From Asterias amurensis (Eukaryota; Echinodermata; Asteroidea; Forcipulatida; Asteriidae): DNA of 64,000 nucleotides. The notes beneath the pieces are model-generated. The model worked only from the letters and a program-made list of their open reading frames with translations. It was not told the DNA's origin and searched no databases. The DNA lies in NCBI RefSeq assembly GCF_032118995.1, contig NC_092653.1, positions 25,625,202 to 25,689,201 on the forward strand, read 5' to 3'. Within the stretch, counting starts at the first letter, position 1. The number at the start of each line of letters is the position of its first letter. Positions 21,942 to 32,144 of this stretch are shown here, piece after piece. The position numbers and the translations under genes were made by a program.

Positions 21942-24900
21942 ATACAGATACATGACCATGGAGTGGTACGGTCAGGTTGATGTCTCGATGTGAACTTCTG
22001 ATGGCTGTTGACTGTTTTGAGATCTTAGCCTCAAATGCTCCAGACAAGACGAGGTAAGAGTCTTTGTTTGCATTACATAAGGACTCTATTTGGTGGCACG
22101 GTTGGCTTGTGCGTAAAGCGCTCGCCTCTCACCAAGGTGACCCCGGTTCGATTCCCGGCCAGGGCCATATGTGAGTTGAGTTGTGCGTTGGTTCTCTGCT
22201 GTGCCACGAGGGTTTTCCAGAACATCCGGTTTTCCTCCCTTGGGAAAAATCAAACACTTTCGATCTTGGCTGTGCTCCGTGGTCATAATGGGTTGATGTG
22301 GCTGGCAGCCAAAGGCGCCCTTGCATGCCTGCTTCTACATGCCTGTAGCCGTGTCCTTCGCTATTCACCTGTTAGCTGCGAGTAAGGATGATTAGCCCCC
22401 CAAATTCTTATTATTATCTTATTATTATTATATCCAAAAACTTATTGACCAGGGCTTGAAATCAACATTGGACCACAGGCACCAGCCCAGGACCAGTGAG
22501 TTTAAGTGTCGGTCAGTAAACTCAAGCCCATGTAAGCCTTGTCGGCTTGTGTTTTTGAATTGGATAATAACAGGCTAGCTCATTGTGTAAAATCTTTGCA
22601 AGAAAATAGCTGACTTTGAATCTAACAAAATATCAAATGGGCATTTAATTTCTCTTTCGCTGAAAATCAATTATAGAATTTCCTGTTAAACAATTGTTCA
22701 AGCATTTATTATGGTGTTGGGTTGGTATTATCCTCGGTGACTAATTACACCTCCAGTGACTGAACTCAACTTTCCTGACAATTAGGAAAAATATGTCTCT
22801 TTCATAATGACAAAGTCTTCACATATAAAGTAACATTCCTATATTTAAAAGTTATCTTCATTTTATATTGTTTTATTTGATGTTGCAGGCATATTAATTG
22901 CTTTGAAAGAACAAGCAGCTAGAATAGTGGACAAGACACTTGAAAGATTTACTCTGGGGGACACTTCTTGCAATCCAGTTATTGGTAAGTTTTTAAGCAA
23001 TTAATTTTCTTGCATTCTCATCAGACCAAGAAATAGTAGGTTTATGGGTAGCAAACATTTGAAGTGGATCTGCTTTCAAATACAAGTAAAATGACAGAAA
23101 TTGATGGGCACACATATATCAATTCTTGGTGAACTTTGGCAAAATTGTTGTCATCAAAATGATATGTAGCCTACCCAGTAAGTTTCCCCTTGTGGTTTAA
23201 TACTTGTATTTGAAAACAGATATACTTCAAATGAATGCTACCCATAAACCTAGGTTTTTGGTAATAAAAGAAAGTGTTGTATCCCCTTATATTATGGTGA
23301 TCCCCACGGCCGCGTGAGCGACTACCCTCAACACATCCTCGCACAATAATCACATAAGTAACATACCTATATTCAAAAGTTAATCTTCATTTTAATTTGT
23401 TTTGTTTTATGTTTCAGGCATACTTATTGCTTTGAAAGCACATGCTGCAGGAGTAGCGGAGATGTTCCTCGGATCTGTTACAGAGGAATGAAGGTAGACA
23501 GACAAGCTACACAGACATCAAGAGGAGGATTCACTACACTCAGAAAGAATGCATACTGCTCTTTAAAAGCCCTGATGACATCAATGGCTTACAAACTTGA
23601 AAGATTTACTCCAGAGAAGACTTCTTGCAATCCATTTATTGGTAAGTTTTGAAGCAATTCATTTTCTTGTATTATCATTGGACCAAGAAAGAAGTAGGTT
23701 TATGGGTAGCAATCATTTTAAATACAAGTAAAACAGCAGAAATGGATGGGAACACATAAATCAATTCTTGGTGAACTTTGACAAAATTGTTTTCACCAAA
23801 ATGATATGTAGCCTACCCAGTAAGTTTCCCCTTGCAGTTTAATACTTGTATTTAAAAACAGATATACTTCAAATGAATGCTACCCATAAACCTAGGTTTT
23901 TGTAAATAAAAGAACATGTTGTATCCCCTTATATTATGGTGATCCCCACGGCCGCGTGAGCGACTACCTTCAACACATCCTTGCACAATAATCACAATAA
24001 TCACTTAGTTAAGAGCATCGAATTGAAGTTCTGGTGCTAAGTCACCGGAGTGTGGGTTCGAATCCCGGTCGTGACACTTGTGTCCTTGAGCAAGATACTT
24101 TACTATAATTGCTTCTCTTCACCCAGGGGAATAAATGGGTACCTGCGAGGGTAGAGGTTGATATTGTGAATGAAAAGCTTTCGGAGCGCCACGGCAGCTC
24201 GGGGCTGTATACTCCCTAATGGGAGCTGAGAAAGATTAAAGGGATGTTTATTGGCCCAATGACCAGGGGATTAATGTAAAGCGCATTGATACGGTTTATT
24301 GTGAAATGCGCTATATAAGAATTTGTTATTATTATTACCATTATTATAAGTAACATACCTATATTCAAAAGTTAACTTTAATTCTAATTTTGGTTTTTGA
24401 TGTTTCAGGCATACTTATTGCTTTGAAAGCACAAGCAGCTGGAACAGTGGAGATGTTCCTCAGATCTATCAGAGGAATGAAGATAGACCCTGTGACATCA
24501 TAGACAAACTACACAGAAAGCAACAGGAGAATGCACTGCGCTCAGAAAGAACACATACAACTCTTTAAGCCATGATGACATCAACATCTTACATACTTGA
24601 AAGATTTACTCGAGAGAAGAATTCTTGCAATCCATTTATTGGTAAGTTTTGAAGCAGTTAATTTTCTTGCGTTCTCATCAGACCAAGACAGTAGGTTTAT
24701 GGGTAGCAAACATTTGATGTGGATTTGCTTTTGAACACAAGTAATAAATGACAAGGTAAACTGATGGGTAGAATACATTTTGGGTCAGCAATAACAGCTG
24801 CTCCCCAAAATGATTTATGTACCCAGTTTGTTTCCCTTGTGGTTTATTACTTGTATTTCTAACTTTTTATTAAAGACACTGGACACTATTGGTAGTTGTC

Positions 24901-25743
24901 AAAGACCAGTCTTCTCACTTGCTGTATCTCAACATATTCATAAAATAACAAACCTGTAAAATTTTTAGCTCAACCGGTCTTCGAAGTTGCGAGATAATAA
25001 TGAAAGAAAAAACACCCTTGTCACACGAAGTTGTGTGCTTTCATAATTTTATGCTTGATTTCGAGACCCCAAATTCTAAATCTGAGGTCTCAAAATCAAA
25101 TTCGCTGAAAATTACTTCTTTCTCAAAAACCACTCCACTTTAGAGGGAGCTGTTTCTTACAGTGTTTTATACTACCAACCTCTTCCCATTACTCGTTACC
25201 AAGAAGGGTTTTATGCTAATATTTATTTTGAGTAATTACCAATAGTGTCCACTGCCTTTAAAGTAAATCTACCTCATTTTCTTACGGGAGAGCAAGAAAA
25301 CCTCATAGAATTTTGAATAAACACAACATACAGAGAGTCAGTGAACATTTTTTGTCAAATCTTGTTTGAGTGAAATCAGTTTATGTTTGTCAGAAGGTTG
25401 GGCACACTCAATTCATGTTTATTTTATAAATTGGCAATCAAAATAAGAAACAGTAATGTTGAGGGTCTTCACATGCAGTTTTCTCTGAAGTTTTATAGTA
25501 CTCAAACTCAAAGTAGGGTTCATTTTCTGGAGGATTTGTAATGCTATGAAAACATTATTAGTGAGCTTTTGGTTTGAAACTAATAACAAGAATTGTTTTT
25601 GATAAGTACTGATCATGAACTTATTTATAGACCCTTTTTATCATTTTTTTCAAACAGATTGTGACTTCGCTGCCCTACGGTTTGTCAGGACTTTGCTCGA
25701 GTTGGAAGAAAACAACATCCACGGAGTAAACATTGGAAAGTGA
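21942..25743 (+). CDS. Possible 66-residue spliced microprotein gene (three exons)
   Basis: Three plus-strand exons join in phase. The first is 21942-22053 (acceptor TTATTGTACAG, donor GAG|GTAAGA), with ATG at 22035 directly after an in-frame TAG. The second is 22889-22984 (TGATGTTGCAG / ATTG|GTAAGT), 96 nt and phase 1 at both ends. The third is 25658-25743 (TTTTTTTCAAACAG), with TGA at 25741-25743. The product is predicted as MLQTRRG, ILIALKEQAARIVDKTLERF, TLGDTSCNPVID, CDFAALRFVRTLLELEENN, IHGVNIGK. No family is recognised. The body is helix-like and the start context is weak. A SINE lies in intron 1, and exon 2 is triplicated in intron 2. It could instead be the tail of a larger gene or a decayed copy. 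Confidence 0.35.
22092..22440 (+). mobile_element. tRNA-derived SINE, family 2 (plus)
   Basis: The tRNA-like head has an A-box-like TTGGCTTGTGCGTAAAG and a good B box, GGTTCGATTCC. The body includes GTTGTGCGTTGGTTCTCTGC and GGTTTTCC, and the tail reads CGAGTAAGGATGATTAGCCC then TTATTATTAT. It lies in the first intron of the candidate microprotein gene. An inverted relative is at 2057-2378. Confidence 0.8.
23418..23641 (+). other. Duplicated exon copy 2 (stop-containing, 224 nt)
   Basis: Splice sites match those of the 96-nt exon at 22889, but this copy is 128 nt longer in the middle. If entered in the same phase it reads ILIALKAHAAGVAEMFLGSV, then TEE and a stop. Its length also breaks the phase of the downstream exon. 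It could be a poison exon or dead. Confidence 0.5.
24003..24348 (+). mobile_element. tRNA-derived SINE, family 1 (plus)
   Basis: The head GAGCATCGAATTGAAGTTCT is followed by a clear B box, GGGTTCGAATCCC. The body carries TTGTGTCCTTGAGCAAGATA and GAGCGCCACGGCAGC, and the 3' end reads AAATGCGCTATATAAGAATT followed by ATTATTATTA. It lies within intron 2 of the candidate microprotein gene. Confidence 0.85.
24419..24641 (+). other. Duplicated exon copy 3 (stop-containing, 223 nt)
   Basis: Same splice borders as the two upstream copies. In the shared phase it reads ILIALKAQAAGTVEMFLRSI, then RGMKIDPVTS and a stop. It is one base shorter than copy 2. Confidence 0.5.
24870..25262 (+). mobile_element. 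MITE family A, copy 3 (near full length)
   Basis: TTAAAGACACTGGACACTAT at the left end and ATAGTGTCCACTGCCTTTAA at the right end form terminal inverted repeats of about 20 bp. All internal landmarks are present, making this a good reference copy. It lies in the last intron of the candidate microprotein gene. Confidence 0.85.
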
Positions 25744-26610
25744 TAGACATGCTGCTGAGTTTAGCATGCTCCTCATAACCAGCCCCTTGAAAACACTGCA
25801 GAGAATACTACATCCCGGTCGGCCTCTATTGAGGAATGACATTGAACTTTAGTCAGAGGTATCAGCACCAGCTTCACCAACTACAAACTATTTTAAAGCA
25901 TTCAAAGATTCCTTGGAAACGACTGCACAAGAATACAGAATGAACTATTTGAACTGCGTCATTAAGGACGGATAACCAAGGAACTTATAGTGTTAAGCGT
26001 ATGAACTTTAGCAAGGACAAGAGCAGAGCAGCTGCACAAGTATCAAGTTGAAGATTCAAGAAAGGAATGTTTTTATAAGTGTCGAACTCTAGTGATAAGC
26101 TTAAAAACTTTAACATGGACAAGAACACAGCAAGTGCGCAAGTCAAGTTGGAGAAACAAGACATGACGGACAAGAACAAGAGCAAGAAATAACGGTTTCG
26201 ATTAGAGTCTAAATTTGCAAAACTGTTGCCAGACTGCACTGATACCATATTGGACAATGATATCAGACAAGTGTTGAAACTAATCATGGACCAGTGTACA
26301 AAATACTAGTAATTTTGAAAGCCTAGCTCGCCTAGGATCAAATAAGTCGTAGTGAAAGTCATACCAAAAGTTAGAATGTTTCAACAAATGCAATATCTGC
26401 ATATTTTCCCTTTTAAACTCTTACAAGCAACTATTTGAAATGAGGATTACAAGTAATTTGATACACTGGTTGATGTGTTTTAAAATTTGAAATTGAAAGT
26501 CTCATTACAAATCAGTTTTGTGTTTAAGATTGGTTGCAACCTAAGACAAGGGATCAGGTTTTAAGTGATAACAATGTGTAGATTGTTGTGGTCAGGATTC
26601 CTCATGATAC
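25744..26610. other. Possible 3' UTR or intergenic, no gene recognised
   Basis: Follows the candidate stop codon at 25743. A minus-strand ORF (25985-26287) is hydrophobic-rich but lacks domains, splice context or a good start. Two A-rich blocks, near 26035 and 26100 (AAGCTTAAAAACTTTAAC and relatives), look weakly repeated. Confidence 0.4.
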
Positions 26611-26689
26611 AACTAGGCCTCATAGTGGGTCTGCCTGCCTGTGTGCAGTGAATCAGTGTTATTGATCTCTTGCTTGTGATGAAGACCAC

Positions 26690-27095
26690 CTGATTGAAAC
26701 GTTGATTCGTCACATCCACTGCTCAGAGTTTTTATGGAGACATCTAACTGGATCATCTTCATGGATGTCATGTTTGCTATCGTCAAGCTTTGGACCAATG
26801 CATGATTCAACTTTAGTTTTGACATCTGATTAAAAAGTTGATTCGTCACATCCACTGCTCATAGTTTTTATGGAGACAGATAACTGGATTATCTTCATTG
26901 ATGTCATGTTTGCTATCATCAAGCTTTGGACCAATGCATGATTCAACTTTAGTTTTGACATCTGATTAAAAAGTTGATTCGTCACATCCACTGCTCATAG
27001 TTTTAATGGTGACATCTAACTGGATCGTCTTCATGGATGTCATGTTGCTATCATCATCCTGTGGACCAATGCATGATGTCATTTAGTCTTGCCTG
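26690..27095. repeat. 136-bp tandem repeat, three copies
   Basis: Copies start at about 26691, 26827 and 26963, each with GTTGATTCGTCACATCCACT, TATGGAGACA, TAACTGGAT, GGATGTCATG and GGACCAATGCATGATT. The third copy is partly degraded. Confidence 0.85.
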
Positions 27096-27180
27096 GATTT
27101 ACCCTTGTAGCTTCATACTTTGGGAACAAACTGATGATGAATCCAGCTTTATCTCTATTTCTTAGACCTTGTTCGCTATA

Positions 27181-30052
27181 GAAAGCCGTATGCTGAGGAT
27201 ACTGGCTGAGGGTGCAAGTGCTGGTAACCTCTCCCCTCAAAAATGCACAAACTAAATTTGTTTATTACAATTATGTTCAATGTAATGTTAACATACTTAA
27301 ATGACATCTGGTTTGTCATGCTTGTTGTAAGAAAGCCATATGCTGAGGATACTGGCTGAGGGTGCAAGTGCTGGTAACCTCTCCCCTTCAAAATGTAGAA
27401 ATTTATATTTATTGGCGACTATAATCCCTTTTCAGGCAGTTAAAAACCACATTTTAATTTACAAAAGTTCAGTTGATGATATTATTTGAAAGCCGTATGC
27501 TGAGGATACTGGCTGAGGGTGCAAGTGCTGGTAACCTCTCCCCTCCAAAATATACACTAAATGGAGTTATTGCCGACTACAATCCCTTTTCAGGCAGTTA
27601 AAAACCACATTTTAATTTACAAAAGTTCAGTTGATGATATTATTTGAAAGCCGTATGCTGAGGATACTGGCTGAGGGTGCAAGTGCTGGTAACCTCTCCC
27701 CTCCAAAATATACACTAAATGGATTTATTGCCGACTATAATCCCTTTTCAGGCAGTTAAAAACCACATTTTAATTTACAAAAGTTCAGTTGATGATATTA
27801 TTTGAAAGCCGTATGCTGAGGATACTGGCTGAGGGTGCAAGTGCTGGTAACCTCTCCCCTTCAAAATGTAGAAATTTATATTTATTTTGTGACTATAATA
27901 CCTTTTAGGGCATTTAAAACCAAATTTTATTTTACATAAAATTTAGTGATTCAATTGGTGGTAACAATTATTCTGCAAAACATAAGTTTTTAATATTATT
28001 TGAAAGCCGTATGCTGAGGATACTGGCTGAGGGTGCAAGTGCTGGAAACCTCTCCCCTCTAATGTTTAATGAGAACTTCAGGTTTGGGTGTTAAAACTCA
28101 AGTTTATTGGTTTAATTTCACAGCCGTATACTGAGAATACTGGCTGAGGGTAGTGCTGGTAATCTCTCTCCTAAAAAATGTACAAACTAAATTTGTTTAA
28201 TGACTATGTTCCCAAATTTGGCAGTTAAAACCAAACTTTATGCTGCATAAAATCAGTTTTTTACATTATTTAAAAGCCGTATGCTGAGGATACCGGCTGA
28301 GGGTGCAAGTGCTGGTAACCTCTCCCCTCAAAAAATGAACAAATTACTTTCATTAAAAAATCATATTTATTTTTACTCTTCATAAGATATGTTTGTAGTC
28401 ATATTTAAAAGCCGTATGCTGAGGATACTGGCTGAGGGTGCAAGTGCTGGTAACCTCTCCCCTCTAAAATGTACAAATTATATTTTTTATTTATGTTCTA
28501 TGAAATGCAGTAAAAACCACATTTTATTCTACATAAAATATGTTTTATTATTTTTTATTATTTGAAAGCTGTATGCTGAGGATACTGGCTGACGGTGCAA
28601 GTGCTGGTAACCTCTCCCCTCTAAAATAAACAAATTATTTTCTTCGTTCAACGTAATTCAGTAAAACCATTTTTACTTTACTTTTGATCTGTTTTTGGTA
28701 TTATTTGAAAGCCGTATGCTGAAGATACTGGCTGAGGGTGCAAGTGCTGGTAACCTCTCCCCTCAAAAATAAACAAATTATTTTCTTCGTTCAACGTAAT
28801 TCAGTAAAACCATTTTTACTCTACTTTTGATCTGTTTTTGGTATTATTTGAAAGCCGTATGCTGAAGATACTGGCTGAGGGTGCAAGTGCTGGTAACCTC
28901 TCCCCTCTAAAATAAACAAATTATTTTCTTCGTTCAACGTAATTCAGTAAAACCATTTTTACTTTACTTTTGATCTGTTTTTGGTATTATTTGAAAGCCG
29001 TATGCTGAAGATACTGGCTGAGGGTGCAAGTGCTGGTAACCTCTCCCCTCTAAAATAAACAAATTATTTTCTTCGTTCAACGTAATTCAGTAAAACCATT
29101 TTTACTTTACTTTTGATCTGTTTTTGGTATTATTTGAAAGCCGTATGCTGAGGATACTGGCTGAGGGTGCAAGTGCTGGTAACCTCTCCCCTCTAAAATA
29201 AACAAATTATTTTCTTCGTTCAACGTAATTCAGTAAAACCATTTTTACTTTACTTTTGATCTGTTTTTGGTATTATTTGAAAGCCGTATGCTGAAGATAC
29301 TGGCTGAGGGTGCAAGTGCTGGTAACCTCTCCCCTCTAAAATAAACAAATTATTTTCTTCGTTCAACGTAATTCAGTAAAACCATTTTTACTTTACTTTT
29401 GATCTGTTTTTGGTATTATTTGAAAGCCGTATGCTGAAGATACTGGCTGAGGGTGCAAGTGCTGGTAACCTCTCCCCTCAAAAATAAACAAATTATTTTC
29501 TTCGTTCAACGTAATTCAGTAAAACCATTTTTACTCTACTTTTGATCTGTTTTTGGTATTATTTGAAAGCCGTATGCTGAAGATACTGGCTGAGGGTGCA
29601 AGTGCTGGTAACCTCTCCCCTCTAAAATAAACAAATTATTTTCTTCGTTCAACGTAATTCAGTAAAACCATTTTTACTTTACTTTTGATCTGTTTTTGGT
29701 ATTATTTGAAAGCCGTATGCTGAGGATACTGGCTGAGGGTGCAAGTGCTGGTAACCTCTCCCCTCTAAAATAAACAAATTATTTTTTTCGTTCAACGTAA
29801 TTCAGTAAAACCATTTTTACTCTACTTTTGATCTGTTTTTGGTATTATTTGAAAGCCGTATGCTGAGGATACTGGCTGAGGGTGCAAGTGCTGGTAACCT
29901 CTCCCCTCTAAAATAAACAAATTATTTTCTTCGTTCAACGTAATTCAGTAAAACCATTTTTACTTTACTTGTGATCTGTTTGTGGTATTATTTGAAAGCC
30001 GTATGCCGAGGATACTGGCTGAGGGTGCAAGTGCTGGTAACCTCTCCCCTCT
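27181..30052 (+). repeat. Array of 20 conserved 57-bp hairpin cassettes
   Basis: The core begins GAAAGCCGTATGCTGAGGAT, continues ACTGGCTGAGGGTGCAAGTG and ends CTGGTAACCTCTCCCCT. Starts are 27181, 27331, 27488, 27646, 27804, 28002, about 28119, 28272, 28406, 28564, 28707, 28850, 28993, 29136, 29279, 29422, 29565, 29708, 29851 and 29994. The last ten are spaced by exactly 143 bp with near-identical spacers, while the first ten have spacings of 117-198 bp and divergent spacers. As plus-strand RNA, GAGGATACTGGC pairs with GCTGGTAACCTC across a 13-nt loop: 11 of 12 positions pair, including two G-U. On the minus strand those G-U pairs become mismatches. No tRNA boxes, poly-T stop or known RNA family is recognised. 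Confidence 0.9.
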
Positions 30053-30059
30053 TGAGTTG

Positions 30060-32140
30060 GTTTATTTCATAAACAGACAAAACAGAGTAATAACAAATGT
30101 ACAAACAGAAACATCTGTCCAGCAAGAATTTCTTGGCCAAATATTTGGAACTCGTTGATTTGGATATGAATAATAGTAAATTTTATATGATAAATACTTG
30201 TTAACATTCATTAATAGTAATCCAATCAATTTATTTAAAATAACCATTGCCATTTCATGCAAATTCTTGTTACTTTAATACTCTCCTAAGTTATTGAGAG
30301 ACAGTCATAAAGTAGTTAAGATACTTATTTGAGAAACAAAACATCATGCATTGCTATCAAGAAAGAGGCTATAAATTAATCCAAAATTTATCAAAAGTTG
30401 TTGCACACGTCAAATTAAAGTGCCGCATGCCCAATTGTCACTGCCAACCAAATAAAGCTCGAGGTCTAAGAATTAAGTTCAAAAGTAAGTAAAGTGGGGA
30501 TTTTTATTTGTATTGTCCTAGCTGACATTATTATTTATAGGTGTCTGTACATACCCTCACCATGGTGGGAATAAATATTTTGAATAAGAAAATGTTCTGG
30601 GGGTGGTGGTTTGAGGTGGGTTTTGTGGGAATTTGGTTTGGTTGGGTCTGGGTTGGGTTGGGGGGGGGGGTTACGGGTTAAATTATAATAATTATCCCTG
30701 ATGCAAAAATTTTAATCTATGAAACTAACATCACGTTTTTATTTTTTTCTGACAATAATAACGAGAGAAAAAAATGAAGTAAATAAAATAACTGTATTTT
30801 ATACTAATACCAGAATATTACTAACATTTAACAACATAAGTATATATTGGGGGGGGGGGGTGGACCAATTATTGTTATAATTATTATCAATACTCTCAAT
30901 GTTTTATTCCTTTTCATTTTATTTCTAAACCCTGTGAAAAAACATTACTTGTGTACAAATAAATGTAAGCCCTTATTGGGTTATTATGTTCCTACTAACA
31001 AATTTAAAATATATAAAATAAACATGAATATAAATGAATACAGTCATTAGGCCTAATAACTGCTGAATAAAAATACTTATGTGACTTAGGCCCATGTTAC
31101 TTTATGTACAAATTATACGAATAAAAGCATTACAAATGCAATGCATACTGTTTACAACACAAATAAACATGACTAAATTAAACATGACCAATTAACAGAA
31201 TAAAATAACTAACCATTAATTAATGAAAAGGGGGATGGGAATGATTTACTTGTAGAAAAAATGTAAAGAGTAAAGTATGAATTATTAAAAAGAGAGTTTA
31301 ATCAAATACAAAAGCACATTGCATTGAAAAAATGAAATAAATGAAATAAATGTATTTTATACAAACATCTGACTGTTACTAACATTTAACACAATATGAG
31401 TAAATGGGGGGGGGGCAATTAATTAGTTATCAAGATATAACAATACTCCCAATGTTTGATTCATTTTTATTTTATTTCTTAACCATGTGAACAAAAATTA
31501 CTTGTGTACAATTAAATAAGGCCTGAATGAAATTTAGCCCCATTCCCATAACGTTACTAACCCCCCCCCTACTCCCAAACGTTAATAACGCCCCCCTTAC
31601 CTGTTATTTTAAATTATTCTGTGCGTTTAATCAACATAAATTATTAAACAAGTAGTTAATAAGTAAAATGATTGTTTAAACAAATTTGAAAAGGCAGTGA
31701 ACATGGGCATGCTAAAAATAAAGACGTTTTTTTCCTTGGTGCGTATGGTTTCTTTTGGCAATGCATGATAACGCTTGTTTCTGCTGCTCAAACTACTCGT
31801 AATGCTTATAATAATATTAAGTAGTAAGCATTTAATAGTAATTTAGTCCCACACTTTCATCTTGGTGTGAAACGCATTATAAATGTACCTGTAAGGAAAG
31901 AGTTTAAATAATATGTTTTCTCTGAGGGAGTTTTTGTATGTATGTGTAGTGCGTTCAGGTAGCAAATCACCAAGCCTCTCTTTGGTAATACAAATGGTAA
32001 CACATGACTTAATTTGTCATGCGTGTATGTAGTTTCATACAAAGTTTCTTCATAACATACATTTTAAAAATATTTGTTTTATATTTAATTTTTTTTAATT
32101 TGATTTAAACAATTTAAAATTAAGCCTTACATTACCCTCA
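30060..32140. other. AT-rich, no gene recognised
   Basis: Contains G-rich runs (about 30598-30680, 30850-30860 and 31405-31415) and C-rich runs (31560-31600). No open frame with recognisable content. Confidence 0.5.
30770..31510. repeat. Two-copy direct duplication (about 0.55 kb period)
   Basis: Landmarks TGTATTTTATAC, TTACTAACATTTAACA, a poly-G run, AATGTTT.ATTC.TTTT and AAA.ATTACTTGTGTACAA occur in the same order at about 30790-30965 and 31345-31515. Confidence 0.6.
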
Positions 32141-32144
32141 CTGT

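Larger units (their letters stand above)
22860..24845 (+). repeat. Tandem triplication of an exon-containing segment
   Basis: Three tandem blocks start near 22860, 23390 and 24350. Each holds an acceptor (TGTTGCAG or TGTTTCAG), a start GCATA(C/T)T(T/A)ATTGCTTTGAAAG, an end TTTACTC...TCTTGCAATCCA.TTATTG and a GTAAGTTTT donor. Intron landmarks such as GTAGGTTTATGGGTAGCAA and GATCCCCACGGCCGCGTGAG also repeat. A SINE at 24003-24348 interrupts the second block. Confidence 0.8.

Noticed and set aside
22035..22385. 116-codon ORF over the plus-strand SINE
   Set aside because: Most of it lies in the tRNA-derived SINE at 22092-22440; only the first codons fall in the candidate exon.
27176..27391. Repeated neuropeptide-like precursor on the minus strand (EGRGYQHLHPQPVSSAYGF)
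   Set aside because: The core is 19 codons long and open on minus, but spacers vary in length and carry stops, so copies are not in one frame; no signal peptide or dibasic cleavage pattern continues through the array.
27181..30052. CRISPR array
   Set aside because: Conserved repeats with variable spacers resemble one, but the repeat is 57 bp, half the spacers are identical to each other, there are no cas genes and the DNA is animal nuclear.
28707..30052. Hammerhead ribozyme repeats
   Set aside because: CTGAGGA fits the CUGANGA box and GAAA is nearby, but order and spacing are wrong: only eight bases lie between GAAA and CTGAGGA, leaving no room for stems III and I.
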